NCBI RefSeq assembly: GCF_014174305.1
Contig: NZ_JABEQH010000002.1
Span: forward strand, 1 to 64,000
From: Gluconacetobacter johannae
GTDB lineage: Bacteria; Pseudomonadota; Alphaproteobacteria; Acetobacterales; Acetobacteraceae
Direction of reading: 5' to 3'
DNA length: 64,000 nt
Both the position numbers and the translations under genes were made by a program. The notes beneath the pieces are model-generated. The model had not been told where the DNA came from. It worked only from the letters and a program-made list of their open reading frames with translations, and ran no database searches. Of this stretch, positions 43,809 through 52,356 are shown piece after piece (the stretch's first letter is position 1; each line of letters opens with the position of its first letter).

Positions 43809-44293
43809 TGATTGACCCAGGATGAAAGAAAGACCAGCGCCTTGGCGATATGTTTTTCAACGCTGCTTTCGCTGATGTCCAGCGTGGCGGCGATGTCGCG
43901 ATATTTCATTTTCTCGACGCGGTTCAGCAGGAAGGCCTGCCGCGTCTTTTCCGGCAGCTGCGCGCAGCCTTCCTGAAAGCGCGCCATGAGCTGGGTCGCG
44001 GCATAGGCTTCTTCCTGCGACGGGGCCGGGTCCCGTACCTCCACAAGCATCTCATTGCGGTCCGCCGGCGCAACGCAGCCGTTCTGCTCGCGTTTGCGGG
44101 CATTGAGGGAGAGATTGAGCGCGCTTCGGGTGATATAGGCTTCCGGACTCGCAACGGTGCCCTGGGGCCGCTCGAAATAGTTCAGAAGAGCGGCTTGCAG
44201 GTGATCCTCGGCGTCGTCCCGGCGCGTGAGGGCGCGAACCCGCCGATAGAGGCGAAGCCATTCCGTCTGACAAGGCAACCAATCTTCCGCCAA
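43805..44293 (-). CDS. ECF sigma factor (FecI type)
   Basis: A 162-residue sigma-70 family ECF factor. Region 2 has RRVRALTRRDDAEDHLQAALLNYF, and region 4 has QLPEKTRQAFLLNRVEKMKYRDIAATLDISESSVEKHIAKALVFL for -35 recognition. It belongs to the FecI group by the adjacent FecR and STN-type receptor genes. It should direct transcription of the receptor operon once the receptor signals through FecR. A Pho-box-like site lies upstream. Confidence 0.92.
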   Translation of the reverse strand: MAEDWLPCQTEWLRLYRRVRALTRRDDAEDHLQAALLNYFERPQGTVASPEAYITRSALNLSLNARKREQNGCVAPADRNEMLVEVRDPAPSQEEAYAATQLMARFQEGCAQLPEKTRQAFLLNRVEKMKYRDIAATLDISESSVEKHIAKALVFLSSWVNH

Positions 44294-44369
44294 GGGCCTT
44301 ACATTCCCGGTTCAGAACGATGTCTGGAAAATGATGCCCGTCCATTACGGAATTTACCGGGACCGTTCC

Positions 44370-44387
44370 GTGACAATTTTATGAAAA
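44370..44387 (-). promoter_or_regulatory. Candidate Pho box between fecI-like and phoD genes
   Basis: Read on the minus strand, TTTTCAT-AAAA-TTGTCAC matches the PhoB consensus CTGTCAT-N4-CTGTCAC at 11 of 14 repeat positions, with the standard four-base spacer. It lies 77 bases upstream of the fecI-like start and 93 upstream of phoD. Confidence 0.5.
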
Positions 44388-44479
44388 GAAAGGGGGCGGT
44401 GTGGGCCTGGCGGGATTTCGTTTGTCTTGATGGATATGCATGGCGGGCTGCCGACCGGCCTTCTGGGGAGGAATTCTTG

Positions 44480-46075
44480 ATGGTGTTTCTAAGGCGCAGA
44501 GCTCTGCTGTCGGGAATGGGCGCGGGCCTGCTGCTGTCCACGCGGCTGAAACATCTTCAGGCGGCAACGCCGCGAAATCTCGATGAGAAACCTCATTTCG
44601 ATGTCTCCCCTTTTCAGTTGGGCATCGCGTCGGGCGATCCGGCGCCCGATGGATTCGTGCTGTGGACCCGGCTGGCGCCGTCGCCCCTGCAAGAGGGCGG
44701 CGGCATGGCGCTGCGCCCGGTTCTGGTCGATTGGGAGGTGGGAGACGACGAACATTTCTCCCGCGTCGTCCGGAACGGACAGGCCATTGCACATCCGGAA
44801 CTGGCGCATTGCGTGCATGTCGAGGTCGAAGGGCTGCAACCCGACCGGCCGTACTGGTACCGTTTCCGCATTGCCGGTTATGACAGCGCCATCGGGCGCA
44901 GCCGCACGCTTCCGCTGCCGGGCGCGTCGGTGCGGCGCCTGCGTTTCGCCGCGGCCGGCTGCCAGCATTACGAACAGGGCTACTATACCGCCTGGCGCGC
45001 CATCGCGAGCGAGCCGATCGATTTCGTCTTCCATTATGGCGACTATATTTACGAGGGTAAGGACAGCGGCGACGGCGTTCACAAGATGAACGGCCGTCCG
45101 TTCAAGGCGCTCCGTCGCCATGTCGGCCCGGAATGTTACTCGCTGGACGAATATCGTCGCCGGTATGCCCTGTACAAGCTGGATCCGGACCTGCAGGCCG
45201 CCCATGCCGCCGTCCCCTGGCTAGTCAGTTCCGACGATCATGAGGTCGACAACAACTGGGCGGGCGATACCGACCAGGACGGCACACCGCCCGAGGTTTT
45301 TCGTCAACGCCGCACGTCCGCCATGCAGGCCTATTACGAGCATATGCCGCTGCGTATCCGTTCCCTGCCGGATGGCAGCCATATGCAGATGTATCGTGAT
45401 TTCCGGTACGGCGACCTGATGAATATTTTCGTTCTGGATACGCGGCAGTACCGCAGCGACCAGCTCTATGGCGACCATGACGCGCCGCAGGGGCCCGATG
45501 TCTGGTCGCCCGAACGCACCATGATGGGTGCTCCGCAGGAACAATGGCTGTTTGACGGGCTGGGCCGGTCCGACACGCAGTGGAACATGCTGGCGCATCA
45601 GGTCATGATGATGGATCTGGCCCATCGGAAGTCGGCGCATTCCGAACTGATCTACAGCATGGACCAGTGGTCCGGTTATCTCTACGCGCGCAAGCGCCTG
45701 CTGCAGTTCATCGAACAGCATTGCCCCGGCAACGTCGTGAACGTGACCGGCGATGCCCACCGTCATTTCGCAGGCGATCTGGTGTACGACCCCGACCACC
45801 CCAAACCCGTCTCGGTCGAGTTCCTGGCGACCTCCATTTCGTCCGGATCAGACGGGCTGGGCGACGACGATGCGTTCAGCCGGTCCGTCCGCCGCGAAAA
45901 TCCGCAGCTCAAGGCGACCACGGACAAGCGCGGTTACGTGCTGTGCGATGTCGGGCGCGATGTCTGGCATGCGGACCTGAAAGTGGTCGACAAGGTCATG
46001 GAGCACGACGGCCAGATTTCCACCTATGCAAGCTTTGCCGTGGAACGTGGACGACCGGGCCTGCAAAAAGCCTGA
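44480..46075 (+). CDS. phoD: Tat-exported PhoD-like alkaline phosphatase/phosphodiesterase
   Basis: A 531-residue calcium/iron-type phosphatase exported by the Tat system: the twin-Arg signal FLRRRALLSGM sits at the N-terminus. Metallophosphatase motifs are FHYGDYIYEG (about residue 188), SSDDHEVDNNW (about 252) and NVTGDAHRHF near residue 425. It would release phosphate from organophosphates or phosphodiesters in the periplasm. The ATG at 44480 is preceded by GGGGAGG. It is divergent from the sigma/anti-sigma/receptor operon and may share a Pho-box-like control site with it. A distant in-frame start further upstream is unlikely. Confidence 0.9.
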   Translation: MVFLRRRALLSGMGAGLLLSTRLKHLQAATPRNLDEKPHFDVSPFQLGIASGDPAPDGFVLWTRLAPSPLQEGGGMALRPVLVDWEVGDDEHFSRVVRNGQAIAHPELAHCVHVEVEGLQPDRPYWYRFRIAGYDSAIGRSRTLPLPGASVRRLRFAAAGCQHYEQGYYTAWRAIASEPIDFVFHYGDYIYEGKDSGDGVHKMNGRPFKALRRHVGPECYSLDEYRRRYALYKLDPDLQAAHAAVPWLVSSDDHEVDNNWAGDTDQDGTPPEVFRQRRTSAMQAYYEHMPLRIRSLPDGSHMQMYRDFRYGDLMNIFVLDTRQYRSDQLYGDHDAPQGPDVWSPERTMMGAPQEQWLFDGLGRSDTQWNMLAHQVMMMDLAHRKSAHSELIYSMDQWSGYLYARKRLLQFIEQHCPGNVVNVTGDAHRHFAGDLVYDPDHPKPVSVEFLATSISSGSDGLGDDDAFSRSVRRENPQLKATTDKRGYVLCDVGRDVWHADLKVVDKVMEHDGQISTYASFAVERGRPGLQKA

Positions 46076-46090
46076 GAGTTCATCTTATAC

Positions 46091-46203
46091 CCTCAGGGCG
46101 CTGCCCGAACCCGGCAAGGGCCTCGGCCCTTGCATCCCATTCGTTTCATGACGTCCTGGGTTTCCAAAGGGCTTGGCCCTTTGGTGGGTTCGGGCAAAGC
46201 CCG
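46091..46203. repeat. Dispersed 3'-end repeat, copy 9
   Basis: Between convergent phoD and sodC. CAGGGCGCTGCCC, CAAGGGCC/GGCCCTTG, and CCAAAGGGC/GCCCTTTGG hairpins, closing with GGGCAAAGCCC. The first half matches 24387-24437 in the same orientation. Confidence 0.75.
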
Positions 46204-46221
46204 ATCTGTCCTTCGGGTTTC

Positions 46222-46752
46222 CTAATGGAGTACGGCGCAGGCAACCCGGTCGCCCGCGCCGCCGATCGGCTGGGTCTGATAATCGTCGGGATGGGCGTGG
46301 ATCACCAGGGCCGCGCCGTCGGCGTCCAGCAGGGGCGGATGGCTGCCCTTCGAGGTGAGGGAGACCAGCGTCGAATACAGCTCGACCGTCGCCGAGCCGT
46401 CCGGTCCGACATAGAGATTGGGCAGGTCGCCCGCGTCATTCGCATTCGGGTTCAGCAGGCCATGCACGACGGGCGTCGCCGCGTGGACATGACCGCCCGC
46501 GCTGGTGAATTTGGGCGTGGCGCAATTTCCCTTCTCGTGGAAATGCACGCCGTGCCAGCCGGGCGTCAGGCCCTTGGCCTGGATGCGAAGCAGCACGCCT
46601 TGCGGCGCCGCCGTCACCTGAACCGTTCCTTTCGACGTGCCGTCGGCACCGGTCAGGTTGCCCGAGGCCACATCGGCGGCGCAGGCAAGCGACGGGATCG
46701 ACACCAGCCCGCACGCAAGAACGGCGAACAGTTTAACGCCCTGATTGAACAT
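46222..46752 (-). CDS. sodC: Cu/Zn superoxide dismutase
   Basis: A 176-residue periplasmic superoxide dismutase. A signal peptide ends near LACA. Copper ligands lie in GVHFHEKGNC and in the C-terminal VIHAHPDDY; zinc ligands are in the HVHAATPVVHGLLNPNANDAGD loop; the disulfide Cys pair is in GNC and the final VACAV; the active-site Arg is in GAGDRVAC. It removes superoxide at the cell surface, and it will also need copper, which may link it to the cluster at 5.7-10.4 kb only in a broad sense. Confidence 0.96.
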   Translation of the reverse strand: MFNQGVKLFAVLACGLVSIPSLACAADVASGNLTGADGTSKGTVQVTAAPQGVLLRIQAKGLTPGWHGVHFHEKGNCATPKFTSAGGHVHAATPVVHGLLNPNANDAGDLPNLYVGPDGSATVELYSTLVSLTSKGSHPPLLDADGAALVIHAHPDDYQTQPIGGAGDRVACAVLH

Positions 46753-46835
46753 TGCGATTTCCTTCTTCTTCCTGGTCCGGCCGATCGGCGCCGGCGTCGG
46801 TCACGCTAGCACCCTTCCTGCCCAAGGCCAGACTG

Positions 46836-48257
46836 TCATGTTCGCGATGTCTCCCCGGCGACCGGGCAGGGCGGCGCAGGCAGTATCGTCTCCAGTGCGG
46901 CGCCCCAGGCCAGCACCTGCTCGTCGGCGAAACGGTGGCCGACGATCTGCAACCCGACCGGCAGCCCGTCCGCCGCGCATCCGATGGGCACCGACAGGGC
47001 AGGCAGTTGCGGCAGCAGGTTGAAGGGGCAGGTCATGTCCAGCCCCCCGAAGCGGCCGTCGGGCAGGGTGGCGACATAATCGTCGTCGGTTTCGCTCACC
47101 GGGGGCGCGGTGATGGCGCAGGTGGGGCAGATCAGGGCATCGTACTGCGTATACAGCCGGGCCATGTCCCGCCACATGGCGCTACGCAGCAGGTCGACCC
47201 GCTTGTAGGTCGTGGCGTCCATCGCCAGGCCGCGCGTCATCATCGCAACCACCGCCGGGTCCATGCGGGGACGACAGGCGGCCAGATCGTCACCGAAATA
47301 GGCCGACATGAACACGCACCACAGGTCGAACCACTGGTCGTTGACGGCGCGCGTCCAGTCCATCGCCACCTCGTCGACCACCGCGCCCGCCTCGCGCAGG
47401 GCGTCGGCGGCCTGCCGGACCAGGGCCGCGACCTGCGGCTGGACCGCATAATAGCCCAGATCGAGCGACAGCGCGAAGCGCCGGCCGCGTAACGTGCCGG
47501 CCCGCGCCGCCGCGCCGTCGAAGCCGATCGGCAGCGAGGAGATATCCTCGTCGCTGCCACCCGCCGTCACCTCCATGAAGGTCACGGCGTCATCGACGGT
47601 GCGGGCCAGCGGGCCGAAATGGGAGATATTGTCGAACAGGCTGGGCAGGATGGTCATCGGAATCCGGCCGAGGCTGGGCTTGAACCCGACGACGCCGCAG
47701 AAGGCCGCGGGAATGCGGACCGAGCCCCCCATGTCGGTGCCCTCGGCGAACGGCGCCACGCCTGTCGCCACGGCGACCGCCGACCCGCCCGACGATCCGC
47801 CGGGGGTGCGGTCGGGGTTCCACGGGTTGCGGGTGACGCCCCAGCGCGGGCTGCTGGTAAAGCTGGCATAGGCGAATTCCGGCGTCGTCGTCTTGCCGAT
47901 CAGGATGGCGCCCGCTGCCTGCAGGCGACGGATGCACAGCGCGGTTTCGTCCGGCACCCAGTCCGGCCGCGTCCAGGACCCCAGCGTCGTCAGGTCGCCG
48001 GCGGTGGGGGTCAGGTCCTTGGCCACGAACGGCACGCCGTGCAGCGGCCCGGTGGCCGCGCCGTCCGCCACCGCCTGGTCGGCGCGGCGTGCGGCCTCCA
48101 TCGCCTGCGCCGCGCGGATCAGGGTGAAGGGATTCAGCGCGCCCTCGACGATCCGGGCGCGGCGGATCGATTCCGCGACGACGGATTCCGCGCTGAACGC
48201 GGAGGTGCGAATACCGCGCGCGATCTCCCGCGCGGTCAGGTCCAGTGGATGGGTCAT
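46836..48257 (-). CDS. Amidase signature family hydrolase
   Basis: A 473-residue amidase of the AS family, with the Ser-cisSer-Lys triad visible: K80 in VAKDL, cis-Ser S155 in GGSSGGS and nucleophile S179 in DMGGSVRIP. It hydrolyses an amide to acid and ammonia; the substrate is unknown. It belongs to the general GatA/indoleacetamide hydrolase-like group but no GatB or GatC is present, so it is not the tRNA amidotransferase. The neighbouring amino acid permease (16 bases upstream on the same strand) may bring in the amide substrate. Confidence 0.88.
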   Translation of the reverse strand: MTHPLDLTAREIARGIRTSAFSAESVVAESIRRARIVEGALNPFTLIRAAQAMEAARRADQAVADGAATGPLHGVPFVAKDLTPTAGDLTTLGSWTRPDWVPDETALCIRRLQAAGAILIGKTTTPEFAYASFTSSPRWGVTRNPWNPDRTPGGSSGGSAVAVATGVAPFAEGTDMGGSVRIPAAFCGVVGFKPSLGRIPMTILPSLFDNISHFGPLARTVDDAVTFMEVTAGGSDEDISSLPIGFDGAAARAGTLRGRRFALSLDLGYYAVQPQVAALVRQAADALREAGAVVDEVAMDWTRAVNDQWFDLWCVFMSAYFGDDLAACRPRMDPAVVAMMTRGLAMDATTYKRVDLLRSAMWRDMARLYTQYDALICPTCAITAPPVSETDDDYVATLPDGRFGGLDMTCPFNLLPQLPALSVPIGCAADGLPVGLQIVGHRFADEQVLAWGAALETILPAPPCPVAGETSRT

Positions 48258-48273
48258 GACGACGGGGCGTGCC

Positions 48274-49605
48274 TCATTCCGCGAACTCCATATCAGGCGG
48301 CGCGCGCCGGAAGCCGCCCGTGCGACAGCCGAGATAGACGACCCCGAGCGCCAGCCACGCCAGGCCCAGCATCCGCGCGTGGCGGTCGAGATGCCAGAGC
48401 AGCACGACATCGCACACCGCCCCCAGCGCCGGAACGGCGACACCCGCCAGCGCCCCCAGCGTGCGAATGCGCCTGTCGCCTTTCAGATACAGCGCGATCA
48501 CCGAGAGATTGACGGCGGTGAACCCCAGGAAAGCGCCGAAATTGATGAAGGAGGTCGAGGTCGCGACATCCATGGCCAGCGCCGCAAGCCCGATGCCGCC
48601 GACCAGCAGCAGATTCGGCACCGGCGTCAGCCAGCGCGGATGCAGCCTGCCGAAGACGGCCGGCGGCAGGATCCGGTCGCGGCCCATGGCGTACAGCAGG
48701 CGGCCGACGCTGGCCTGCGCGGCGAGGCCCGAGGTGAATTGCGCGACGACCAGTGTCGCCAGGAAGAGTGTCACGAACAGGTCGCCGCCGATGGCCCGGG
48801 CGATTTCGGCGGCCGCCGCGTCGGTCGAGGCGAACGCCGCCCCGGGATGGGCCAGTTGCGTCAGATAGGTTGAAAGGACGAAGATCAGCCCGCTGCCCAG
48901 TGCGATGATTAGGATCGCCTTCGGCATGGTCCGCCGGGCATCGCGCGTTTCCTCGGTCAGGGTCGTCACGGCGTCGAACCCCAGGAAGGAATAGGCGGCG
49001 ATGGCGGCCCCGGCCACCGAGGCCGAAAACGGGACGCCGGGCGCGAAGAACGGCGTGACCGACAGCAGCCCGCCCGGACCGGTCAGCAGCAGGACATAGC
49101 GGGCCGCAAGCCCCAGGAAGGCCGCCAGCACGGCTAGTTGCACCAGCATCAGGACGATATTGACCCGGTTCGCGCAGGCGATGCCGGCGACATTGATCGC
49201 ACTTGTCAGCACGATGAAGCCGACGATCCAGACCCAGCCCGGAACGCCGGGAAAGGCCGAAGTCAGATAGGCCGCCCCGATCAGCCAGATCACCATCGGC
49301 AGGAAAATGTAATCCAGCAGCACCGCCCACCCGACCAGGAAGCCGATGCCGGGGCTGATGGCCCGCCGGGCGTAGCTGTAGGCCGATCCGGCGACCGGAT
49401 GGACGCGGGACATGACGCAATAGCTGAGGGCCGTCAGGAAAATCGCCGCCGCCGCGACCAGGTAGGACATTGCCGTCGTGCCCCGGCTGGCGGTCGCCAG
49501 CGTGCCGAAGGTGCCCAGGACGATCATCGGCGCCATATAGGCCAGGCCGAACAGCACGACGGACCAGAGGCCGAGCCGCCGGTCGAGTTGCATATCGCTT
49601 TCCAC
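48274..49605 (-). CDS. APC family amino acid/polyamine permease
   Basis: A 443-residue inner-membrane transporter with twelve hydrophobic segments. APC marks are LGLWSVVLFGLAYMAPMIVLGTFG, the VHPVAGSAYSYARRAISPGIGFLVGW motif and SFLGFDAVTTLTEETRDARRTMPKAIL. The type resembles PuuP-like putrescine importers. The start is GTG at 49605; an ATG at 49593 is an alternative. It lies 16 bases before the amidase and 22 after the MATE gene, so all three probably form one operon. Confidence 0.88.
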   Translation of the reverse strand: MESDMQLDRRLGLWSVVLFGLAYMAPMIVLGTFGTLATASRGTTAMSYLVAAAAIFLTALSYCVMSRVHPVAGSAYSYARRAISPGIGFLVGWAVLLDYIFLPMVIWLIGAAYLTSAFPGVPGWVWIVGFIVLTSAINVAGIACANRVNIVLMLVQLAVLAAFLGLAARYVLLLTGPGGLLSVTPFFAPGVPFSASVAGAAIAAYSFLGFDAVTTLTEETRDARRTMPKAILIIALGSGLIFVLSTYLTQLAHPGAAFASTDAAAAEIARAIGGDLFVTLFLATLVVAQFTSGLAAQASVGRLLYAMGRDRILPPAVFGRLHPRWLTPVPNLLLVGGIGLAALAMDVATSTSFINFGAFLGFTAVNLSVIALYLKGDRRIRTLGALAGVAVPALGAVCDVVLLWHLDRHARMLGLAWLALGVVYLGCRTGGFRRAPPDMEFAE

Positions 49606-49627
49606 CGCGTCCCTTCCTGCGTCGCGC

Positions 49628-51094
49628 CTATGCGGGCGTCGTCGTCCGGCCGCCGGGGCAGTCCGCCAGATTGTCGGCGATCTGCTGCTCCTCGTCCAGC
49701 TCGTCCAGTTCCACCATCGCGCCCTTGGCCGTGCGGGCCGGCAGTTCGGTCGCCAGGCCCGGCATCACCGGTCCGGGCTTCAGCCGGCGCACGACCGAAA
49801 AGGCGCTCAGCACCGCCCAGCTGCCGACCACGACGCTGCCCAGCACCTGGCCGACCTGCACGCCGCACGGCCCGAAGCGCATGCCGACCCACACGAACGG
49901 GATCGTGCCCAGGGTCGCCCGGCCCCAGTTGAACAGGGTGGAGTACAGCGGGAAGCCCAGGTTGTTGAACGCCGTGTTGGCGACGAACAGCATGCCGATG
50001 AAGACATACCCGCCGATGGTCCAGGTGCAGAACAGGCGGATCAGCGCCGCCGTGGTGCCCTGTGCCGAAAAGCCCGCGACCACCAGATTCTGCGCCGGCA
50101 GCAGGATCAGCCACGTGATCGCGACGCACAGCGCCACCAGCTTCAGCGACGCGACCAGCGTCTGGTGCACGCGGTCCAGCTGCCCGGCGCCGAGATTCTG
50201 CGACATGATCGGGCCGACCGATCCGGTCAGCGCGAAGACGAAGGCGAAGGCCACCGGCACGATCCGGTCGATCGTCGCCTGCCCCGCCACGGCGGCCAGC
50301 CCGAAGGTGGCCATGGCATGGGTGACGAACAGCCCGCCGATCGGCGTCGCCAGGTTGGTCAGGATGGCCGGCGTCGCCACCCCGCCGACCAAGCGCGCGT
50401 CGGGCAGGATGTAGCGCGCGGCCGGCCATTCCAGCATGTCGTGCCGGCGGACGGCGTGAAACCCCAGCGCCGCGACGAAGCCGCGCGACAGGATGGTGCT
50501 GATCGCCGCCCCATCCAGCCCCAGATGCAGCCAGAAAATCAGCAGCGGGTCCAGCGCCGCCGAGGCCAGCGCGCCGATCAGCGTGACGTTCATCGACCGC
50601 CGCGCATCGCCCACGGCGCGCAGCAGGCTGGAACAGCCCATGCCCACCGCGATCAGCCACAAGCCCGGCGAGACGATGCGGATATAGCGCCCGGCCTGTT
50701 CGGCCGCCCGTCCGGTCGCGCCGAACAGATGCAGGATCGGGTCCGAGAACAGCAGCATGCCCAGGCCCAGGAGCGCGGTCGTGGCGACCATCACCAGCAG
50801 GAAGGACGATGCGATCCGCCGCGCCCGCTCGTGGTGGCCGCAGCCGATCTGCCGGGCGGTGACGGCCCCCAGCCCGATCGACATGCCGATCGACACGGCG
50901 ATCTGGACATAGCCGACCGCCCCGGTAAAGCCGATGGCCGCCGTCAGCGCCGGGTCGTTCAGGCGCGAGATATAGAACAGGTTCAGCAGATCGACCGCGA
51001 AGACGGCCATCAGCCCGATGGCGCCGGTCCCGGCCATGACCACCACATGGCGCATGATGGCGCCGGAACAGAATCGGGCTGGGCGGCCGGTCAC
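49628..51094 (-). CDS. MATE family multidrug/metabolite exporter
   Basis: A 488-residue inner-membrane antiporter with twelve spans in two six-span halves (the DLLNLFYISRLNDPALTAAIGFTGAVG opening, the MGCSSLLRAVGDARRSM linker in the first half and the GSVGPIMSQNLGAGQLDRVHQT segment in the second). It exports cationic or aromatic compounds with Na+ or H+. The C-terminus is unusually acidic (ELDELDEEQQ). The start is GTG at 51094; an ATG at 51055 is possible. It leads the amino acid permease-amidase block. Confidence 0.85.
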   Translation of the reverse strand: MTGRPARFCSGAIMRHVVVMAGTGAIGLMAVFAVDLLNLFYISRLNDPALTAAIGFTGAVGYVQIAVSIGMSIGLGAVTARQIGCGHHERARRIASSFLLVMVATTALLGLGMLLFSDPILHLFGATGRAAEQAGRYIRIVSPGLWLIAVGMGCSSLLRAVGDARRSMNVTLIGALASAALDPLLIFWLHLGLDGAAISTILSRGFVAALGFHAVRRHDMLEWPAARYILPDARLVGGVATPAILTNLATPIGGLFVTHAMATFGLAAVAGQATIDRIVPVAFAFVFALTGSVGPIMSQNLGAGQLDRVHQTLVASLKLVALCVAITWLILLPAQNLVVAGFSAQGTTAALIRLFCTWTIGGYVFIGMLFVANTAFNNLGFPLYSTLFNWGRATLGTIPFVWVGMRFGPCGVQVGQVLGSVVVGSWAVLSAFSVVRRLKPGPVMPGLATELPARTAKGAMVELDELDEEQQIADNLADCPGGRTTTPA

Positions 51095-51242
51095 CGCGCG
51101 GTCTCCATGGTCGATCCGGTGTTCTCGCGGTCCGGGGCCCGGTCGCCGGCCGCCCCGGCGGCCCGGATCGCGACCTTCCGGACGTGTCTTGCACTCATCG
51201 CCTCGATGATAGCCGCTTTCCCGCCGGGCGGAAGCCCGCTTG

Positions 51243-51348
51243 GAAGGTGGGGCCCCGCCCGAACCCGGCGGAGGTCGAGGCCCTTGCCTCCCATTGGTTT
51301 TATAAAGTCGCGGGTTTCCAAAGGGCTAGGCCCTTGGGTAGGGGCAAG
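51243..51348. repeat. Dispersed 3'-end repeat, copy 10 (diverged)
   Basis: Downstream of the TetR stop. GCCCGAACCCGGCG, GAGGCCCTTGC and CCAAAGGGCTAGGCCCTTGG are present but with substitutions. The 322-base gap (51095-51416) also has two ATTGAT direct repeats at 51378-51394; nothing else is seen. Confidence 0.65.
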
Positions 51349-51416
51349 GACGACGTCCCGCCTGATGGCCCGCGAAATTGATTCAAAAATTGATGCCTAC
51401 GCCGGGCGGGCCGACG

Positions 51417-52148
51417 TCACGCGGGAAGCGCCGCCGCCCGGTGCCCCGCGCAAGCGCCCTCGCCCGACAGGCCGCGCAGGAAGAACCGCACCCAGCGACG
51501 GATATTGGCCTCGATCGCCGCCGGGGTGGCCGGTTCGCGGCAGTGGAACAGTTCCGCCAGGATCATCTTGCCGATGGTCATGCCGAACAGGCCGCGGCCC
51601 AGTTCCACCACATCGTCGATCGCATAGCCGCCGGCGGCCTGCTGGCGGGACAGCCAGGCCTCGACCTGGTTGCTGTGGCCGCTGATCTCGATGCTGTCCA
51701 TGATCTTGCGGATCTCGCGCGAATCCCGGATTTCGCCCACGATGGCGCGGATCAGGCACATCCGGTCGGGTTGCAGCACGTTGGTGGCGATCGACATCAG
51801 GATCGCCACCAGTTCGTCCTCCGGCGTGGCGAAGCAGCCGACGAGCGGGGTGTATTTTCCGTCGAACAGCCGCTCGCGAATCAGATTCCGAAACAAATCG
51901 TGCTTCGACGGGAACATCTGGTAGAGCGTTTTCTTGGACATGCCGGACACGTGCGCCAGCTTGTCCATCGACGCGGAATGGTAGCCATGATCGTGCAGTA
52001 CCTTGCAGGCCGCCCGCAGGATCAGTTCCCGCCGTTCGCCTTCCTCCAGCACGGGCGGTCGTCCCGGGCATCGCTTCTCCTGGCACGCGACGGCGTCGTC
52101 GGCGGGCAGGGGCGGCATGGCCGGTATCGTGGCCCTGGTGTCGGGCAT
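51417..52148 (-). CDS. TetR family repressor of the RND pump
   Basis: A 243-residue transcriptional regulator. The N-terminal helix-turn-helix (ILRAACKVLHDHGYHSASMDKLAHVSGMSKKTLYQMFPSKHDLF) is at about residues 45-90 after a Pro-rich leader; the C-terminal ligand domain is helical. It is divergent from the RND pump operon with 208 bases between, the usual layout for a local repressor. An inverted repeat that fits an operator lies at 52213-52228. Confidence 0.88.
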   Translation of the reverse strand: MPDTRATIPAMPPLPADDAVACQEKRCPGRPPVLEEGERRELILRAACKVLHDHGYHSASMDKLAHVSGMSKKTLYQMFPSKHDLFRNLIRERLFDGKYTPLVGCFATPEDELVAILMSIATNVLQPDRMCLIRAIVGEIRDSREIRKIMDSIEISGHSNQVEAWLSRQQAAGGYAIDDVVELGRGLFGMTIGKMILAELFHCREPATPAAIEANIRRWVRFFLRGLSGEGACAGHRAAALPA

Positions 52149-52212
52149 TACCGGTTCTCCTATTCAGGTCTGGTCGGCGGGGACCCCCTCGGGGGCCATT
52201 GACCGGATTTTA

Positions 52213-52228
52213 GAAACGAAATAGTTTC
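52213..52228. promoter_or_regulatory. Candidate TetR operator
   Basis: GAAAC-N6-GTTTC, a short symmetric repeat in an AT-richer stretch of the TetR/RND intergenic region, 65 bases upstream of the TetR start. Another GTTTCC half-site lies at about 52248. Confidence 0.45.
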
Positions 52229-52356
52229 CGATCAAGAAAACCACGCAGTTTCCATATGCCGCTTATGCATGGGTCCGGTTCAGGGGCCGCCCGGCCCACG
52301 AATTCCCGTGCCCCAGTTCGTGCCGCACCACGTCTTTTCCAGGGTTGATATACGCA

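Noticed and set aside
46836-48257. GatA subunit of tRNA amidotransferase
   Set aside because: The amidase lacks neighbouring gatB and gatC and sits with transporters, so a general amidase is the safer call.
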